Below are positions 16,952 to 25,473 of a DNA stretch of 64,000 nt, piece by piece. The notes under the pieces were generated by a model. It was not told the origin of the DNA. It searched no databases and worked only from the letters and a program-made list of their open reading frames with translations. The position numbers were made by a program, and so were the translations under genes. The stretch covers positions 229,250 to 293,249 of the forward strand of contig JBAYTZ010000004.1 in assembly GCA_041675285.1 (NCBI GenBank), in the 5' to 3' direction. Position 1 is the stretch's first letter. Each line of letters starts with the position of its first letter. The DNA comes from Candidatus Delongbacteria bacterium. Lineage in GTDB: Bacteria; CAIWAD01.

Positions 16952-18417
16952 AGCGCCGACCCATCCCCCTGCTTGCGCTGGCCGGCCTGCTGCTGGTGAA
17001 CGCCGCCTGGTCCGGGCCGCTCAGCCTGGAGCAGGCGCTGGACGAGGCGCTGGCCGGACATCCCGCCGTGCGGGCCGCCGCCGAGCGGGTGGAGCAGCGG
17101 CGCGCGGCGGAACGCCAGGCCCGCGGCCACTTTCTGCCCACGCTGCGGCTGGAAGCCACCTATCAGCACTTGGACGCGCCCCTCAGTTTCGACCTGTCCC
17201 CCATCCGTTCGGCGATGATCCAGCTGCAGGCCGCCAACCAGACCGAGTTCGCCAACGTCTACGGGCTGCTGCAGGGCAACCCGGCCCTGAGCGCCGGGCA
17301 GCGGGCCGAGTTGGCGCAGACCTTCGCCGCCGGACTGGAGGGCCTGCTGCCGCCCTTCGAGTCCGTCCTCAAGGATCAAAACAACCATGGCGCCAGCCTG
17401 AGCGGCGTGCAGCCGCTCTTCATGGGCGGCAAGCTGCTGGCCGGACGCCGGGCGGCCCGCGCGGAGGCGGGGGCGGCCCGCGCCGAACTGGAGCGCGCGC
17501 GCGCCGACGTGCGCGGCGAGGCCTTGCGGGCCTATCTGGGCGTGCTGCTGCTGCGGGAGGCCTGCGCGGTCCGGCAGGCCGTGCTGGAGGGCATGCGCGC
17601 CCACCGGGAGGACGCCCGGCGCCTGCAACAGGAAGGGCTGCTGAATCGCGTGCAGGTGATGCGGGCGGAGGTGGCCGTGGCGGAGGCCGAACGCAAGCTC
17701 TTCGACGAGCGCAGCGGGCTGGATCTGGCCGAGCAGGCCCTGCGCCACGCGCTGGGCCGCGCCGCAGACGCGGAGCTCGAGCTGGTGGACAGCCTGCGCT
17801 TCCGGGCCCTGGCGGATTCGCTGGATCCCTGGCTGGCGGCGGCTCGCGGGCGTCAGCCCCTGCTGGCGCAGCTGGAGTGCAAGCAGGCCGCCGTGCGCCA
17901 GAAGGTGGCGGCCGAACGCGCCGACCTGCTGCCGCGCTTGGCCGGCGTGGGTCGCTACGAACTGCTGGACGAGGACCTCTCGGCCCTGGAGCCGCGCTGG
18001 GTGGTGGGGCTGCGGCTGGACTACCCGCTCTTCCAGGGTTTCCGGCAGGCCGCGCGGCTGCAGGAGGCCCGGCACCAGACGCGGGAGGTGGACGACCTGC
18101 GCGAGCAGGCCGGGCGCCAGGTGGACCTCTGGGTGCGGCGCGCCTACAGCCAGCTGCGCAGCGCCGAAGAGCGCTACCGGCGGCTGGAAGCCGAAGGCGG
18201 ATTGGCGCGGGAGAATCTGGCCCTGAACCAGGCCCGCTTCCGGACGGGGCTGGGCACCTCGCTGGACGTGGTGGACGCCTGGCTGCTGGAGGAGAAAATC
18301 CGGCTGGAGCGGCTCGCCTCGCTGCAGCAGTACTACCTGGGGCTGTCCGAGCTGACGACGGCCTCCGGACAACCCGAACGCTTCGTGGAGATCTGGCGGA
18401 GTGGGGAGGAACGATGA
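16948..18417 (+). CDS. TolC-family outer-membrane efflux protein
   Basis: This 489-residue protein has a signal peptide (LLALAGLLLVNAAWS) and two copies of the outer-membrane-factor repeat, rich in heptad coiled coil. The first begins LSLEQALDEALAGHPAVRAA; the second is seen near LNQARFRTGLGTSLDVVDAW. It would form the trimeric outer-membrane duct for the adaptor and permeases encoded next. It overlaps both neighbours by 4 nt (ATGA). Confidence 0.93.
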   Translation: MKRRPIPLLALAGLLLVNAAWSGPLSLEQALDEALAGHPAVRAAAERVEQRRAAERQARGHFLPTLRLEATYQHLDAPLSFDLSPIRSAMIQLQAANQTEFANVYGLLQGNPALSAGQRAELAQTFAAGLEGLLPPFESVLKDQNNHGASLSGVQPLFMGGKLLAGRRAARAEAGAARAELERARADVRGEALRAYLGVLLLREACAVRQAVLEGMRAHREDARRLQQEGLLNRVQVMRAEVAVAEAERKLFDERSGLDLAEQALRHALGRAADAELELVDSLRFRALADSLDPWLAAARGRQPLLAQLECKQAAVRQKVAAERADLLPRLAGVGRYELLDEDLSALEPRWVVGLRLDYPLFQGFRQAARLQEARHQTREVDDLREQAGRQVDLWVRRAYSQLRSAEERYRRLEAEGGLARENLALNQARFRTGLGTSLDVVDAWLLEEKIRLERLASLQQYYLGLSELTTASGQPERFVEIWRSGEER

Positions 18418-19370
18418 AGACGCGACGTGCGTGGCTGATTCCGGGCATGGCGCTGGCCCTGTGCCTGGGCGGATGCGGGCGGGAAGCGCCCCATCAGGTC
18501 GGGCTGGTGGAGATGGCGGAGATCGACGTGGCCTCCAAGATTCCGGGCCGGGTGGACTGTGTGCTGGTCCAGGAGGGGCAGTGGGTGGAGCGCGGCCGCC
18601 TGCTGGCCGTGATCCGCTCCGACGAGATCGAGGCGCGGGTGGAACAGGCCCGCGGGCTGCTGGAGGCGGCGGAGGCGCGCCTGCGGATGGCGCGCAGCGG
18701 CGCACGCCCGGAGGAAATCCGCGCGATGGCCAGCCAGCTGGAGAGCGCCCGGGCCCAGTTCGAACTGGCCGAGAAGACCTGGTCGCGCGTGCAGGCCGTC
18801 TACGCGGACAGCGTGATCTCCACCCAGGAGCGCGACGAGGTGGAGTTCAAGTACCGGGCGGCGCGCGAACAGCTGGAGACGGGCCGGGCCAAACTGGATC
18901 TGGTGCGCAAGGGCGCGCGGGACGAGGAGATCGAGGCGGCGCGGGCCCTGGCCCACCAGGCCGCCAACGCGCTGGCCGAGGCCCAGGCCTATCAGCGTGA
19001 GACACGGCTGACGGCCCCCCGGGCGGGGCGCGTGCACTCGCTGGTGCTGGACGCGGGTGAGCTGGCAGCCACGGGCGTGCCCGTGGTCACGCTGGTGGAC
19101 ACGACGGATGTCTGGGTCGTGCTGCAACTGCGCGAGGACCAACTGCAGGGGGCCGCCGGCGGGCGGCGCGTGACGGGCAGCCTGCCCGCGCTGGGCGGCC
19201 GCCGCGCCGAGTTCGAGGTCACGCGCGTGGCCGTGCTGGCGGACTTCGCCACCTGGCGCTCCACCAGCCGCAAGGGGGATCTGGACCTGCGCAGTTTCGA
19301 GGTCCAGCTGCGTCCGCGCACGGCCTTGGCCGGTCTGCGGGCGGGCATGAGCGTGAGATTGGCCTGGTGA
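18414..19370 (+). CDS. HlyD/MFP-family periplasmic adaptor lipoprotein
   Basis: The 318-residue adaptor carries a lipobox (ALCLGGCGRE), so it is probably acylated. A barrel-sandwich half (DVASKIPGRVDCVLVQEGQW) precedes a long alpha-hairpin (residues ~70-190), and the second sandwich half reads TAPRAGRVHSLVLDAGEL. Pattern and length resemble YbhG/YhiI-type adaptors that pair with ABC-2 permeases. Start overlaps the TolC stop (ATGA) and the end overlaps the first permease. Confidence 0.9.
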   Translation: MKTRRAWLIPGMALALCLGGCGREAPHQVGLVEMAEIDVASKIPGRVDCVLVQEGQWVERGRLLAVIRSDEIEARVEQARGLLEAAEARLRMARSGARPEEIRAMASQLESARAQFELAEKTWSRVQAVYADSVISTQERDEVEFKYRAAREQLETGRAKLDLVRKGARDEEIEAARALAHQAANALAEAQAYQRETRLTAPRAGRVHSLVLDAGELAATGVPVVTLVDTTDVWVVLQLREDQLQGAAGGRRVTGSLPALGGRRAEFEVTRVAVLADFATWRSTSRKGDLDLRSFEVQLRPRTALAGLRAGMSVRLAW

Positions 19371-20539
19371 ATCCGCTTCGCCCGGCGCTCCGCGATCTGG
19401 TGCGCGTGGTCCGGCGGGAGGAGGCGCGCCTGCGTCCCGGCCACCTGGGCTGGGCGCTGGCGCCGCTGCTGCTCTTCCTGTTGCTGGGCGCCCTCTATGC
19501 CCGGCACCAGGCACGGGACCTGCCTGTCGGCGTGCTGGACCTGGATCGCAGCGTCCTGTCGCGCCAGGTGGTCCGGGCCCTGGACGCCACGCCCTCGCTG
19601 GCGGTGACCCGCTCCGTCGCCAGCCTGGAGGAGGGGCTGGACGACCTGCGCGCCGGGCGCATCCTGGGCCTGTTCGAACTGTCCGCGGGCACCATGTCCG
19701 CGCTGCAGGCCGGCCGGCCCGCCGGGGTGGGTCTCTACCGCAACACGTCCAACCTGGTGGTGGGCAACCTGCTGCTCAAGGACGGCAGCGCGGCCCTGCG
19801 CACGCTGTCCCTGGGAATCGCGCTGCGGCGGCAGCAGGCCCTGGGGGCGGGCGCGTCCGCCGCGACCCGCGTGCAGCCCCTGCGGCTGGACGCGCGCAGC
19901 CTCCACAATCCCGCCACGGACTACGAGTTCTTCCTGGTGCCCGGCCTGCTGGGCGCCCTGCTCTTCATGCTGGCCCTGCTGGACGGCGTGGGGGCCTGCT
20001 CCGACGAACGGGCCCGGGGCACCCTGCCGGATCTGCTGCGGGCGGGCGGCGACCGTCCGCTTCCCGCGCTGCTGGGCAAGGCCCTGCCCCACCTGCTGCG
20101 CCAGGCGCTGCTGGCCGTCCTGCTGCTGGCGCTGGTCTTTCCGCTGTTCGGGATCGGGTCCCGCAGTCCCTGGCCCCTGTTGCTGGGCTGGCTGGTCCTC
20201 TTCCAGTGGACCACGCTGGGCCTGGCCTGCGCGCTGGGACTCTGGCTGCCCTCGCGCCTGCTGGCCCTGGAGGCGGCCGTCTTCCTGGGCACGCCGGCCT
20301 TCATCTTCTCGGGCTACACCTTTCCGCTGGAGGCCATGCCCGTCCTGCACCGCGTCTTCGCCCGGCTCCTGCCCAGCACGCCCTTTCTGGAGGGCTTCAT
20401 CGCCCTGTACCAGAAGGGCGCCGGAGCGGGCACGCTGGCCGGGCCGCTGCTCCAGTTGCTGGGCTTCGCCGGCCTGGGCTGGGGCGCCAGCCTGTGGGGC
20501 CTGCGACGTGGGGCCGCGCTGCGGGAGGACGCCCGGTGA
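19367..20539 (+). CDS. ABC-2 type permease, first subunit
   Basis: The 390-residue membrane protein has one N-terminal membrane segment (LAPLLLFLLLGALYA), an extracytoplasmic domain of about 170 residues starting with LPVGVLDLDRSVLSRQVVRA, then about five membrane segments. This is the YbhS/YbhR or YhhJ layout. GTG start overlaps the adaptor stop (GTGA). It is paired with the next gene; no ABC ATPase gene is present between, before or after. Confidence 0.88.
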   Translation: MNPLRPALRDLVRVVRREEARLRPGHLGWALAPLLLFLLLGALYARHQARDLPVGVLDLDRSVLSRQVVRALDATPSLAVTRSVASLEEGLDDLRAGRILGLFELSAGTMSALQAGRPAGVGLYRNTSNLVVGNLLLKDGSAALRTLSLGIALRRQQALGAGASAATRVQPLRLDARSLHNPATDYEFFLVPGLLGALLFMLALLDGVGACSDERARGTLPDLLRAGGDRPLPALLGKALPHLLRQALLAVLLLALVFPLFGIGSRSPWPLLLGWLVLFQWTTLGLACALGLWLPSRLLALEAAVFLGTPAFIFSGYTFPLEAMPVLHRVFARLLPSTPFLEGFIALYQKGAGAGTLAGPLLQLLGFAGLGWGASLWGLRRGAALREDAR

Positions 20540-21699
20540 ATGGGTGGAGCCAGAGCTGGAGCGTGCAGCGCGCTGTCACACGGGGTCTGCTCCGGGACCG
20601 GGAGTGGCTGCTGGTGGCGCTGGTCTCGCCGCTTTTCTACCTGTTCTTCTACGGCAGCGCCTACCTGCACAAGGTGGAGGCCGATCTGCCGCTGGCCGTG
20701 CTGGACCTGGACCGCAGCGCGCTCTCGCGCACCCTGGTCCGCGGCCTGGAGGCCCACCCCATGCTGGCCGTGACCCGCACGCCGGCGTCCGGCGAGGAGG
20801 CCCGGCTGGAGCTGGAGCGCGGGCAGGTCAAGGCCGTACTCTGGATTCCCCGGCGGCTGTCCGCCCGCCTGAAGGCCGGGCAGGCCGCGGAGGTGGAGCT
20901 GTGGACCGACGCCAGCCGCTTCCTGCCCGCCAACGACGTCAACCGCGCCGTGGGCGAAGTGGTGGGAACGCTGGGGACGGGGGTGGTGATGAAAGGCTGG
21001 CGGGCCCGGGGCGCCGGGGCGGACCAGCTGCCCAGCCGGGCGGATCCCCTGCGCCTGGAGCAGCGGCCGCTCTTCAACGAGCGCGACGCCTACGGGGACT
21101 TTCTGCTGCCCGTGCTGCTGGGCCTGATCCTGCAGCAGACCCTGCTGATCGCCGTGGGATTGCTGGCCGGCGGCCTGCGCGCTTCGGGCGGGCTGGCCGA
21201 GGTGTCCCGGCGGGCCGGGGGCCGGCCGCTGGCCGCGCTGGCGGGCTTGCTGCTGCCGGTCCTGGTCGTGTACGCGGGGCACGCGCTGTTCATCCAGGCC
21301 GTGCCCGTGCGCCTCTACGGGCTGGGCCAGGCGGGGAGTCCCGCCGCCCTGCTGCTGCTGACCCTGCTCTTCCTGCCGACGCTGGCCTGCCTGGGCTGGC
21401 TGGCGGCCTCCTGGCTGCCCGACCGACTGGCCGTGCTGCAGCTCTTCGTCTTCAGCTCCTATCCGCTGCTACTGCTCTCCGGCACCTCGTGGCCGCTGGA
21501 GGCCATGCCCGCCCCATTGGCTCTATTGGCGCGCCTGCTGCCCGGCACGCCCTATCTGCAGGCCCTGGTCCGCGTGACCCAGACCGGGGCCGGCCTGCGC
21601 CACATCCGGCCCGAGCTGCTGCTGCTGGCCGGCCAGCTGCTGGTCTACGGCGCGCTGGCGCGCTGGCGGCTGGCCCGGCAGCTGCGCTCCGCCACATAA
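20536..21699 (+). CDS. ABC-2 type permease, second subunit
   Basis: This 387-residue paralogue of the preceding permease has the same architecture: LVALVSPLFYLFFYGSAYL, then LPLAVLDLDRSALSRTLVRG, and a C-terminal block of membrane helices ending in the SGTSWPLEAMP loop that mirrors SGYTFPLEAMP in the first subunit. The two probably form a heterodimer. GTG start overlaps the previous stop (GTGA), making it the last gene of the operon. A GC-rich hairpin without a T-tract follows. Confidence 0.88.
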   Translation: MNGWSQSWSVQRAVTRGLLRDREWLLVALVSPLFYLFFYGSAYLHKVEADLPLAVLDLDRSALSRTLVRGLEAHPMLAVTRTPASGEEARLELERGQVKAVLWIPRRLSARLKAGQAAEVELWTDASRFLPANDVNRAVGEVVGTLGTGVVMKGWRARGAGADQLPSRADPLRLEQRPLFNERDAYGDFLLPVLLGLILQQTLLIAVGLLAGGLRASGGLAEVSRRAGGRPLAALAGLLLPVLVVYAGHALFIQAVPVRLYGLGQAGSPAALLLLTLLFLPTLACLGWLAASWLPDRLAVLQLFVFSSYPLLLLSGTSWPLEAMPAPLALLARLLPGTPYLQALVRVTQTGAGLRHIRPELLLLAGQLLVYGALARWRLARQLRSAT

Positions 21700-21950
21700 A
21701 ATGAGCGCCCGCCGGTCTTGTGGAACCGCGGGCGCCCGCCACAGCAGAAAAGGGTGATCCAACTGTCGCCCGCCCTGGCGGACCTGGCTTCCCAACAGGT
21801 CCGGACGGGTGACCCCTCCTACATCGTCCCGCCGGTGGCCCGTCTTTAGTCCCGGCCCGCGGCGCCCGGAAATCCGCTTGCTCCCCTGCCGCCGATCCTG
21901 GACCTTGCGACAGGCCGGGCAGGACGCCGGGTCACAGACGGGAGGTCGGC

Positions 21951-22442
21951 ATGCGGGCCCTGTTGCAGCGCGTGGCCAAGGCGGAGATCACCTGCGCGGG
22001 CGGACACCGGGCCGCCATCGGGCGGGGCCTGGTGGTGCTGGTGGGCGTGGAGCACAGCGACGGACCGGCAGACGTGCTCCAGCTGCTGGGCAAGCTGCCG
22101 CACCTGCGCCTCTTTCCCGACGCCGGCGGGGTGATGAACCTCTCGCTGCTGGAGATGAATTCCGCCGCTGCGGGCCGGCACGTCACGGGGACCCCGGACA
22201 GCCCCGGTGAGTTGCTGCTGGTGAGTCAATTCACCCTGCACGCCGACACCCGGCGGGGGCGGCGCCCCTACTACGGCGCCGCGGCCGCTCCCGCCCAGGC
22301 CCAGACCCTCCTGGACCAGCTGGCGGCAGGACTGCTCGCGGCGGGTCTGCCGGTGGCGCGCGGCGTGTTCGGCGAGCACATGGACATCAACCTGCTGGCC
22401 GACGGACCCGTGACCCTCCTGCTGGACACCCGCGTGGGCTGA
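21951..22442 (+). CDS. dtd: D-aminoacyl-tRNA deacylase
   Basis: The enzyme (163 residues) hydrolyses D-amino acids from mischarged tRNAs. Family blocks are MRALLQRVAKAEIT at the N-terminus, the SQFTLHADTRRGRRP active-site segment, and GVFGEHMDINLLADGPVTLL with the Gly-Pro motif that contributes to the neighbouring active site. The family's length and ends are preserved. About 250 bp without a gene separate it from the efflux operon. Confidence 0.95.
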   Translation: MRALLQRVAKAEITCAGGHRAAIGRGLVVLVGVEHSDGPADVLQLLGKLPHLRLFPDAGGVMNLSLLEMNSAAAGRHVTGTPDSPGELLLVSQFTLHADTRRGRRPYYGAAAAPAQAQTLLDQLAAGLLAAGLPVARGVFGEHMDINLLADGPVTLLLDTRVG

Positions 22443-22461
22443 TTCGCCCCGCCTTCCCAAA

Positions 22462-22477
22462 GTTAGCCTTGTCTAAC
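22462..22477. promoter_or_regulatory. Inverted repeat GTTAG-N6-CTAAC upstream of the heme oxygenase gene
   Basis: GTTAG and CTAAC are separated by CCTTGT and flanked by AAA on both sides, about 115 nt before the heme oxygenase ATG. The shape recalls metal-regulator (DtxR/IdeR-type TTAG...CTAA) boxes, and bacterial heme oxygenases are often iron-regulated. The regulator assignment is a guess. Confidence 0.35.
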
Positions 22478-22593
22478 AAATCCCGATGCCGCATATTGAG
22501 CCGGTCAGATGGAGGTTGTGGCATGGCCTTGCAGCGCTGGATTCGCCGGGGCGGCTGGGTGGGATTCTGGTTTTTCATGTTGAAAGGTGTGTC

Positions 22594-23286
22594 ATGGCTG
22601 TTGATTCCCATGTGGATCGCGGGGAAGGGCTGCGGGGCCTGACTGCGCCGGAGAGCGTCCGGGGACCGGGAGGACTGGCGCTGCTGTTGCGCGAGCAGAC
22701 CGCCGAGCATCACCGCCGCGCGGAGGGCGCCCACTTCCAGCGCCTGTTGTTCGCTGGCCAACTACCACTGGAGCAGTACGTGCGCTGGCTGGAGCAGCTG
22801 CGCGCCGTCCACAAGGCCCTGGAGGCCCGACTGTGGCTCAACTGGGACTCCCCGGCCTGGCGCGAGCTGACGGCCCCGGACCGGCGCCGCAGCGTGCAAT
22901 TGGAGCAGGATCTGCTCAGCCTGGAGCGGACCATCCTGGCGGAGCCCGGCGCGGCCACCCAGCGCTTCCTGGCCCAGCTCGCCAGCCTGCCCGACGACCC
23001 GCCGGCCGCCCTGCTGGGTGCGCTCTACGTGCTCGAGGGCAGCAGCAACGGCTCGCGCATGATGGCCCGCGGCCTGCGCGTCGCCTACAACCTGCCGGGC
23101 GTGGAGGGCACACGCAACCTGGACCCCTACGGCGAGGCCCAGCCCGTCCGTTGGCAGGCCTTCCGCGCCGCGCTGGACGAGGCCCTGCCCGAGAGCGCCT
23201 GGCCCGCGGCCCTGGACGGGGCGCGGATCTGCTTCGAGGCGATCACGCAGATGGGCGAAGATCTGCTGGCCCAGTCCGCCGACTGA
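22594..23286 (+). CDS. Biliverdin-producing heme oxygenase-like protein
   Basis: The 230-residue all-helical protein has a heme-oxygenase pattern: LREQTAEHHRRAEG near residue 35 (candidate proximal His) and ALYVLEGSSNGSRMMARGL, equivalent to the YVLEGSTLGG helix that covers heme in BphO-type enzymes. It would open heme to biliverdin, Fe2+ and CO, supplying iron or chromophore; no phytochrome gene is in the window. The frame opens at 22486, but ATG 22594 has GAAAGG behind it and leaves a family-like N-terminus. A metal-box-like dyad lies upstream. Confidence 0.72.
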   Translation: MAVDSHVDRGEGLRGLTAPESVRGPGGLALLLREQTAEHHRRAEGAHFQRLLFAGQLPLEQYVRWLEQLRAVHKALEARLWLNWDSPAWRELTAPDRRRSVQLEQDLLSLERTILAEPGAATQRFLAQLASLPDDPPAALLGALYVLEGSSNGSRMMARGLRVAYNLPGVEGTRNLDPYGEAQPVRWQAFRAALDEALPESAWPAALDGARICFEAITQMGEDLLAQSAD

Positions 23287-23325
23287 GGCCTTCCGCGCCT
23301 CCGGCGTGCCGGTGGGCCGCCGCGG

Positions 23326-23967
23326 TCACGACGCCAGCAGCTTGAAGGCGTGGCTCCACTCGCCGCGCAGGAAACCCGGCAGACACCAGAGCATGACCAG
23401 GGGTTCGATGGCCCGGGCGCCGCGCACGTCGCCCATGTCCACGCTCTGCCAGCCGAACTGCGCCAGGATCCGGCCCGCGCTCTCCTTGGCCTTAAGGTCG
23501 TCGCCGCAGATGAACATGCTGGGTGGGCCGCCCGGCAGCTCGGGGTTGACCATCAGCGCGCTGCCCACGCAGGAGAAAGCCTTCACCAGCCGGACGGCGG
23601 GAAAGGCCTCCTGCAGGCGCTCCAGCAGGGATTCGCCCTCCTCGGTGAACAGGCGCAGCACGCCGCCCTCCGGCGGCAGGTCGGCGATGGGATTGGTGGC
23701 GTCCAGCACCACCTTGCCCGCCAGCCGCTCTTCGCCCGCGGATTCCAGGACCGCCACCGCCGCCGTGCCCTTCACGGCCAGCACCAGCAGCTCGCCGAAC
23801 TCCGCCGCGGCAGAGACACTGCCCAGTTCGAGGCCGGGCTGGGCGGCCTGCAGGTCCGCCAGCTTGCCCGTGTCCCGCGTGCCCAGACACACTTGGTGGC
23901 CGTGCCGCAGGAAGCCCGCGGCCAGGGTGCGGGCCACCACGCCGGATCCTAGTACGCCGATCTTCAT
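23326..23967 (-). CDS. NADP-binding oxidoreductase, F420-dependent NADP-reductase-like
   Basis: The 213-residue Rossmann protein begins MKIGVLGSGVVARTLAAGF and has TRD after the second strand, which favours NADP(H). Middle blocks KVVLDATNPI and VKAFSCVG match the COG2085/FNO family. Many members reduce other substrates, and F420 use is not shown. AGGTGTGAG precedes the ATG. It converges with the heme oxygenase gene. Confidence 0.78.
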   Translation of the reverse strand: MKIGVLGSGVVARTLAAGFLRHGHQVCLGTRDTGKLADLQAAQPGLELGSVSAAAEFGELLVLAVKGTAAVAVLESAGEERLAGKVVLDATNPIADLPPEGGVLRLFTEEGESLLERLQEAFPAVRLVKAFSCVGSALMVNPELPGGPPSMFICGDDLKAKESAGRILAQFGWQSVDMGDVRGARAIEPLVMLWCLPGFLRGEWSHAFKLLAS

Positions 23968-24031
23968 GTCTCACACCTCTTGGATTTGGCTTGTTGTGGG
24001 CGTCCGGAGCCGCGTGGCCGGAACGCCGGAC

Positions 24032-24421
24032 TCAGCGCTCGGGGGGCTGGGCGTGCAGTTCCAGCCAGGCCTCGGCCGCCGACCGTTCTTCGAAGACCCG
24101 CACCTGGATGCCCCGGTTCCGGCAGGCCATCTCGTAGAAGTGCACGGCCTCCGCGGCCCGCCCCTCCCGCATCAGGATGGCCTCGCGGAAGGGCTTGGTC
24201 AGCGGCAGCGCATCGATGTGCTCGATGAGTTGCAGCAGGTCGACGGGGGAATGGCCCCCTTCCAGGTCGCGGCAATCCGCGAACAGCAGGAGGTGCTCCA
24301 GCTGGGGAACCAGCTCCAGCACGGCCTGCAGGGCCTCGTGCAGTTCGGCCCGGGACACCAGGCCGCTATAGGTCAGTTCCAACCAGGGCCGGTCGGCGGG
24401 CAGGCGCAGGGTCCAGCTCAT
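24032..24421 (-). CDS. STAS/SpoIIAA-like small protein
   Basis: This is a 129-residue soluble protein with the beta-alpha pattern of SpoIIAA-like/STAS folds: LELTYSGLVSRAELHEAL, then HLLLFADCRDLEGG and a C-terminal segment near VRVFEERSAAEAWLEL. No catalytic motif is seen. It overlaps the stop of the upstream membrane protein gene by 4 nt, so the two are translated together. Function unknown. Confidence 0.62.
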   Translation of the reverse strand: MSWTLRLPADRPWLELTYSGLVSRAELHEALQAVLELVPQLEHLLLFADCRDLEGGHSPVDLLQLIEHIDALPLTKPFREAILMREGRAAEAVHFYEMACRNRGIQVRVFEERSAAEAWLELHAQPPER

Positions 24422-24876
24422 TCGGTTCCCCGGGTTGTGTTCGCCGGCAGTCCGGGCTCGATCTCCAGCGTGATGGCCCGCAGCGAGTAGCCCACCTCGA
24501 TCACGAAGAGGATGGAGGCCACCACCACCAGACCGATGGAGACCATCAGGAGCAGGGCCTTCAGCCAGCCCAGTTCCAGGCCGCCCAGGCCCTCCAGCGC
24601 CGTGGCGAAAATCATGGCGCCGCTGGAGACGATGCTGCTGGACACGCAGAGGATGGCCTTGCGCATGATCTTGCAGCGCCCGTAGATGATCCCGATGGAC
24701 AGGTCCACCTTGCGCCAGTCCGCCATCGGTTGGGCCTGCTTTTCCTTGAGCAGGTGGCGGATGCGGTCCAGCGCGTGGTTGTAGCGGTTGGTCATGCTGA
24801 GCAGCAGCAGACCCACGCCGGAGATGAGCGCCACGGGCGTGAGCGTGGCCTGGAGCAGGTGGCTGAAGTCTTCCAT
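24418..24876 (-). CDS. DUF2721-family membrane protein
   Basis: The 152-residue protein has an N-terminal membrane helix (LTPVALISGVGLLLLSMTNR), a cytoplasmic stretch RYNHALDRIRHLL, and two more hydrophobic segments (residues ~75-95 and ~105-128). The NRYNHALDRIR motif is characteristic of DUF2721. Function unknown. Its stop overlaps the start of the STAS-like gene. Confidence 0.8.
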   Translation of the reverse strand: MEDFSHLLQATLTPVALISGVGLLLLSMTNRYNHALDRIRHLLKEKQAQPMADWRKVDLSIGIIYGRCKIMRKAILCVSSSIVSSGAMIFATALEGLGGLELGWLKALLLMVSIGLVVVASILFVIEVGYSLRAITLEIEPGLPANTTRGTE

Positions 24877-24915
24877 GGGTCCTGTTCGGCTGATTTCAGG
24901 TTGCGGGCCTTCCGG

Positions 24916-25119
24916 TCAGCGGCTCTCGGGTCCGGGCATCACGAACCAGAGGAAGAGGTAGACCAGGATGCCTGGAAAGGCCACGCTGAGGATGGAGACC
25001 AGCACGTAACCCAGTCGGAAGCGGTTGGGCGGCCAGCCCAGGTGCTCGGCCAGGCCGCCGCAGACGCCGGCGATCAACGCGTCGCTGGAGCGGCGCAGGG
25101 TGCGGGGCGAATCGTACAT
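24916..25119 (-). CDS. PspC-domain protein
   Basis: The 67-residue protein is essentially one PspC domain: LRRSSDALIAGVCGGLAEHL, followed by a hydrophobic helix and the FLWFVMPGP end. PspC domains sit in the inner membrane and take part in envelope-stress signalling. GGGAGG precedes the ATG. No PspA or PspF gene is nearby. Confidence 0.88.
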   Translation of the reverse strand: MYDSPRTLRRSSDALIAGVCGGLAEHLGWPPNRFRLGYVLVSILSVAFPGILVYLFLWFVMPGPESR

Positions 25120-25158
25120 CTTGCCTCCCGATTCAGGGTCTGTGACACATGTGAGGGG

Positions 25159-25470
25159 TCAGACGGCCGCCGGCGGATCCACGAAACTGGGCCCCACCCG
25201 GCAGGCGCGCACATCCACCTTCTCCCAGACCTTCTCCGTCACGTAGGGCTCTTCGGCCAGCCAGGCGTCCAACTCGGCGCGGGACGCGTACTCGGCGATG
25301 ATCACGGAGCCCACCATGCGGCCGGACTCGTCCAGCAGGGCCACGCCGTAGAGGTGGCTCCCTGCGGCCCGCAGCCGGCGACCCAGTTCCAGGTGGGCGG
25401 GACGCGCGGCCAGACGCCGTTCCAGGGCCATGGAGTCCGTGCCGTCCCAGGCGCTGACGATGAATTGCAT
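25159..25470 (-). CDS. YciI-family protein
   Basis: This 103-residue protein has the ferredoxin-like YCII layout: MQFIVSAWDGTDSMALERRL, HLELGRRLRAAG, GSVIIAEYASRAELDAWLAE and DPYV-like EEPYV. The His in the HLELGRRL segment is the conserved family residue. It starts 3 nt after the stop of the NAD(P)-binding gene, so the two are linked. No confident substrate. Confidence 0.82.
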   Translation of the reverse strand: MQFIVSAWDGTDSMALERRLAARPAHLELGRRLRAAGSHLYGVALLDESGRMVGSVIIAEYASRAELDAWLAEEPYVTEKVWEKVDVRACRVGPSFVDPPAAV

Positions 25471-25473
25471 GCC

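Noticed and set aside
21707..21745. Terminator after the second ABC permease
   Set aside because: A GC-rich stem exists (GCGCCCGC / GCGGGCGC with bulges) but has no T-tract on the plus strand.
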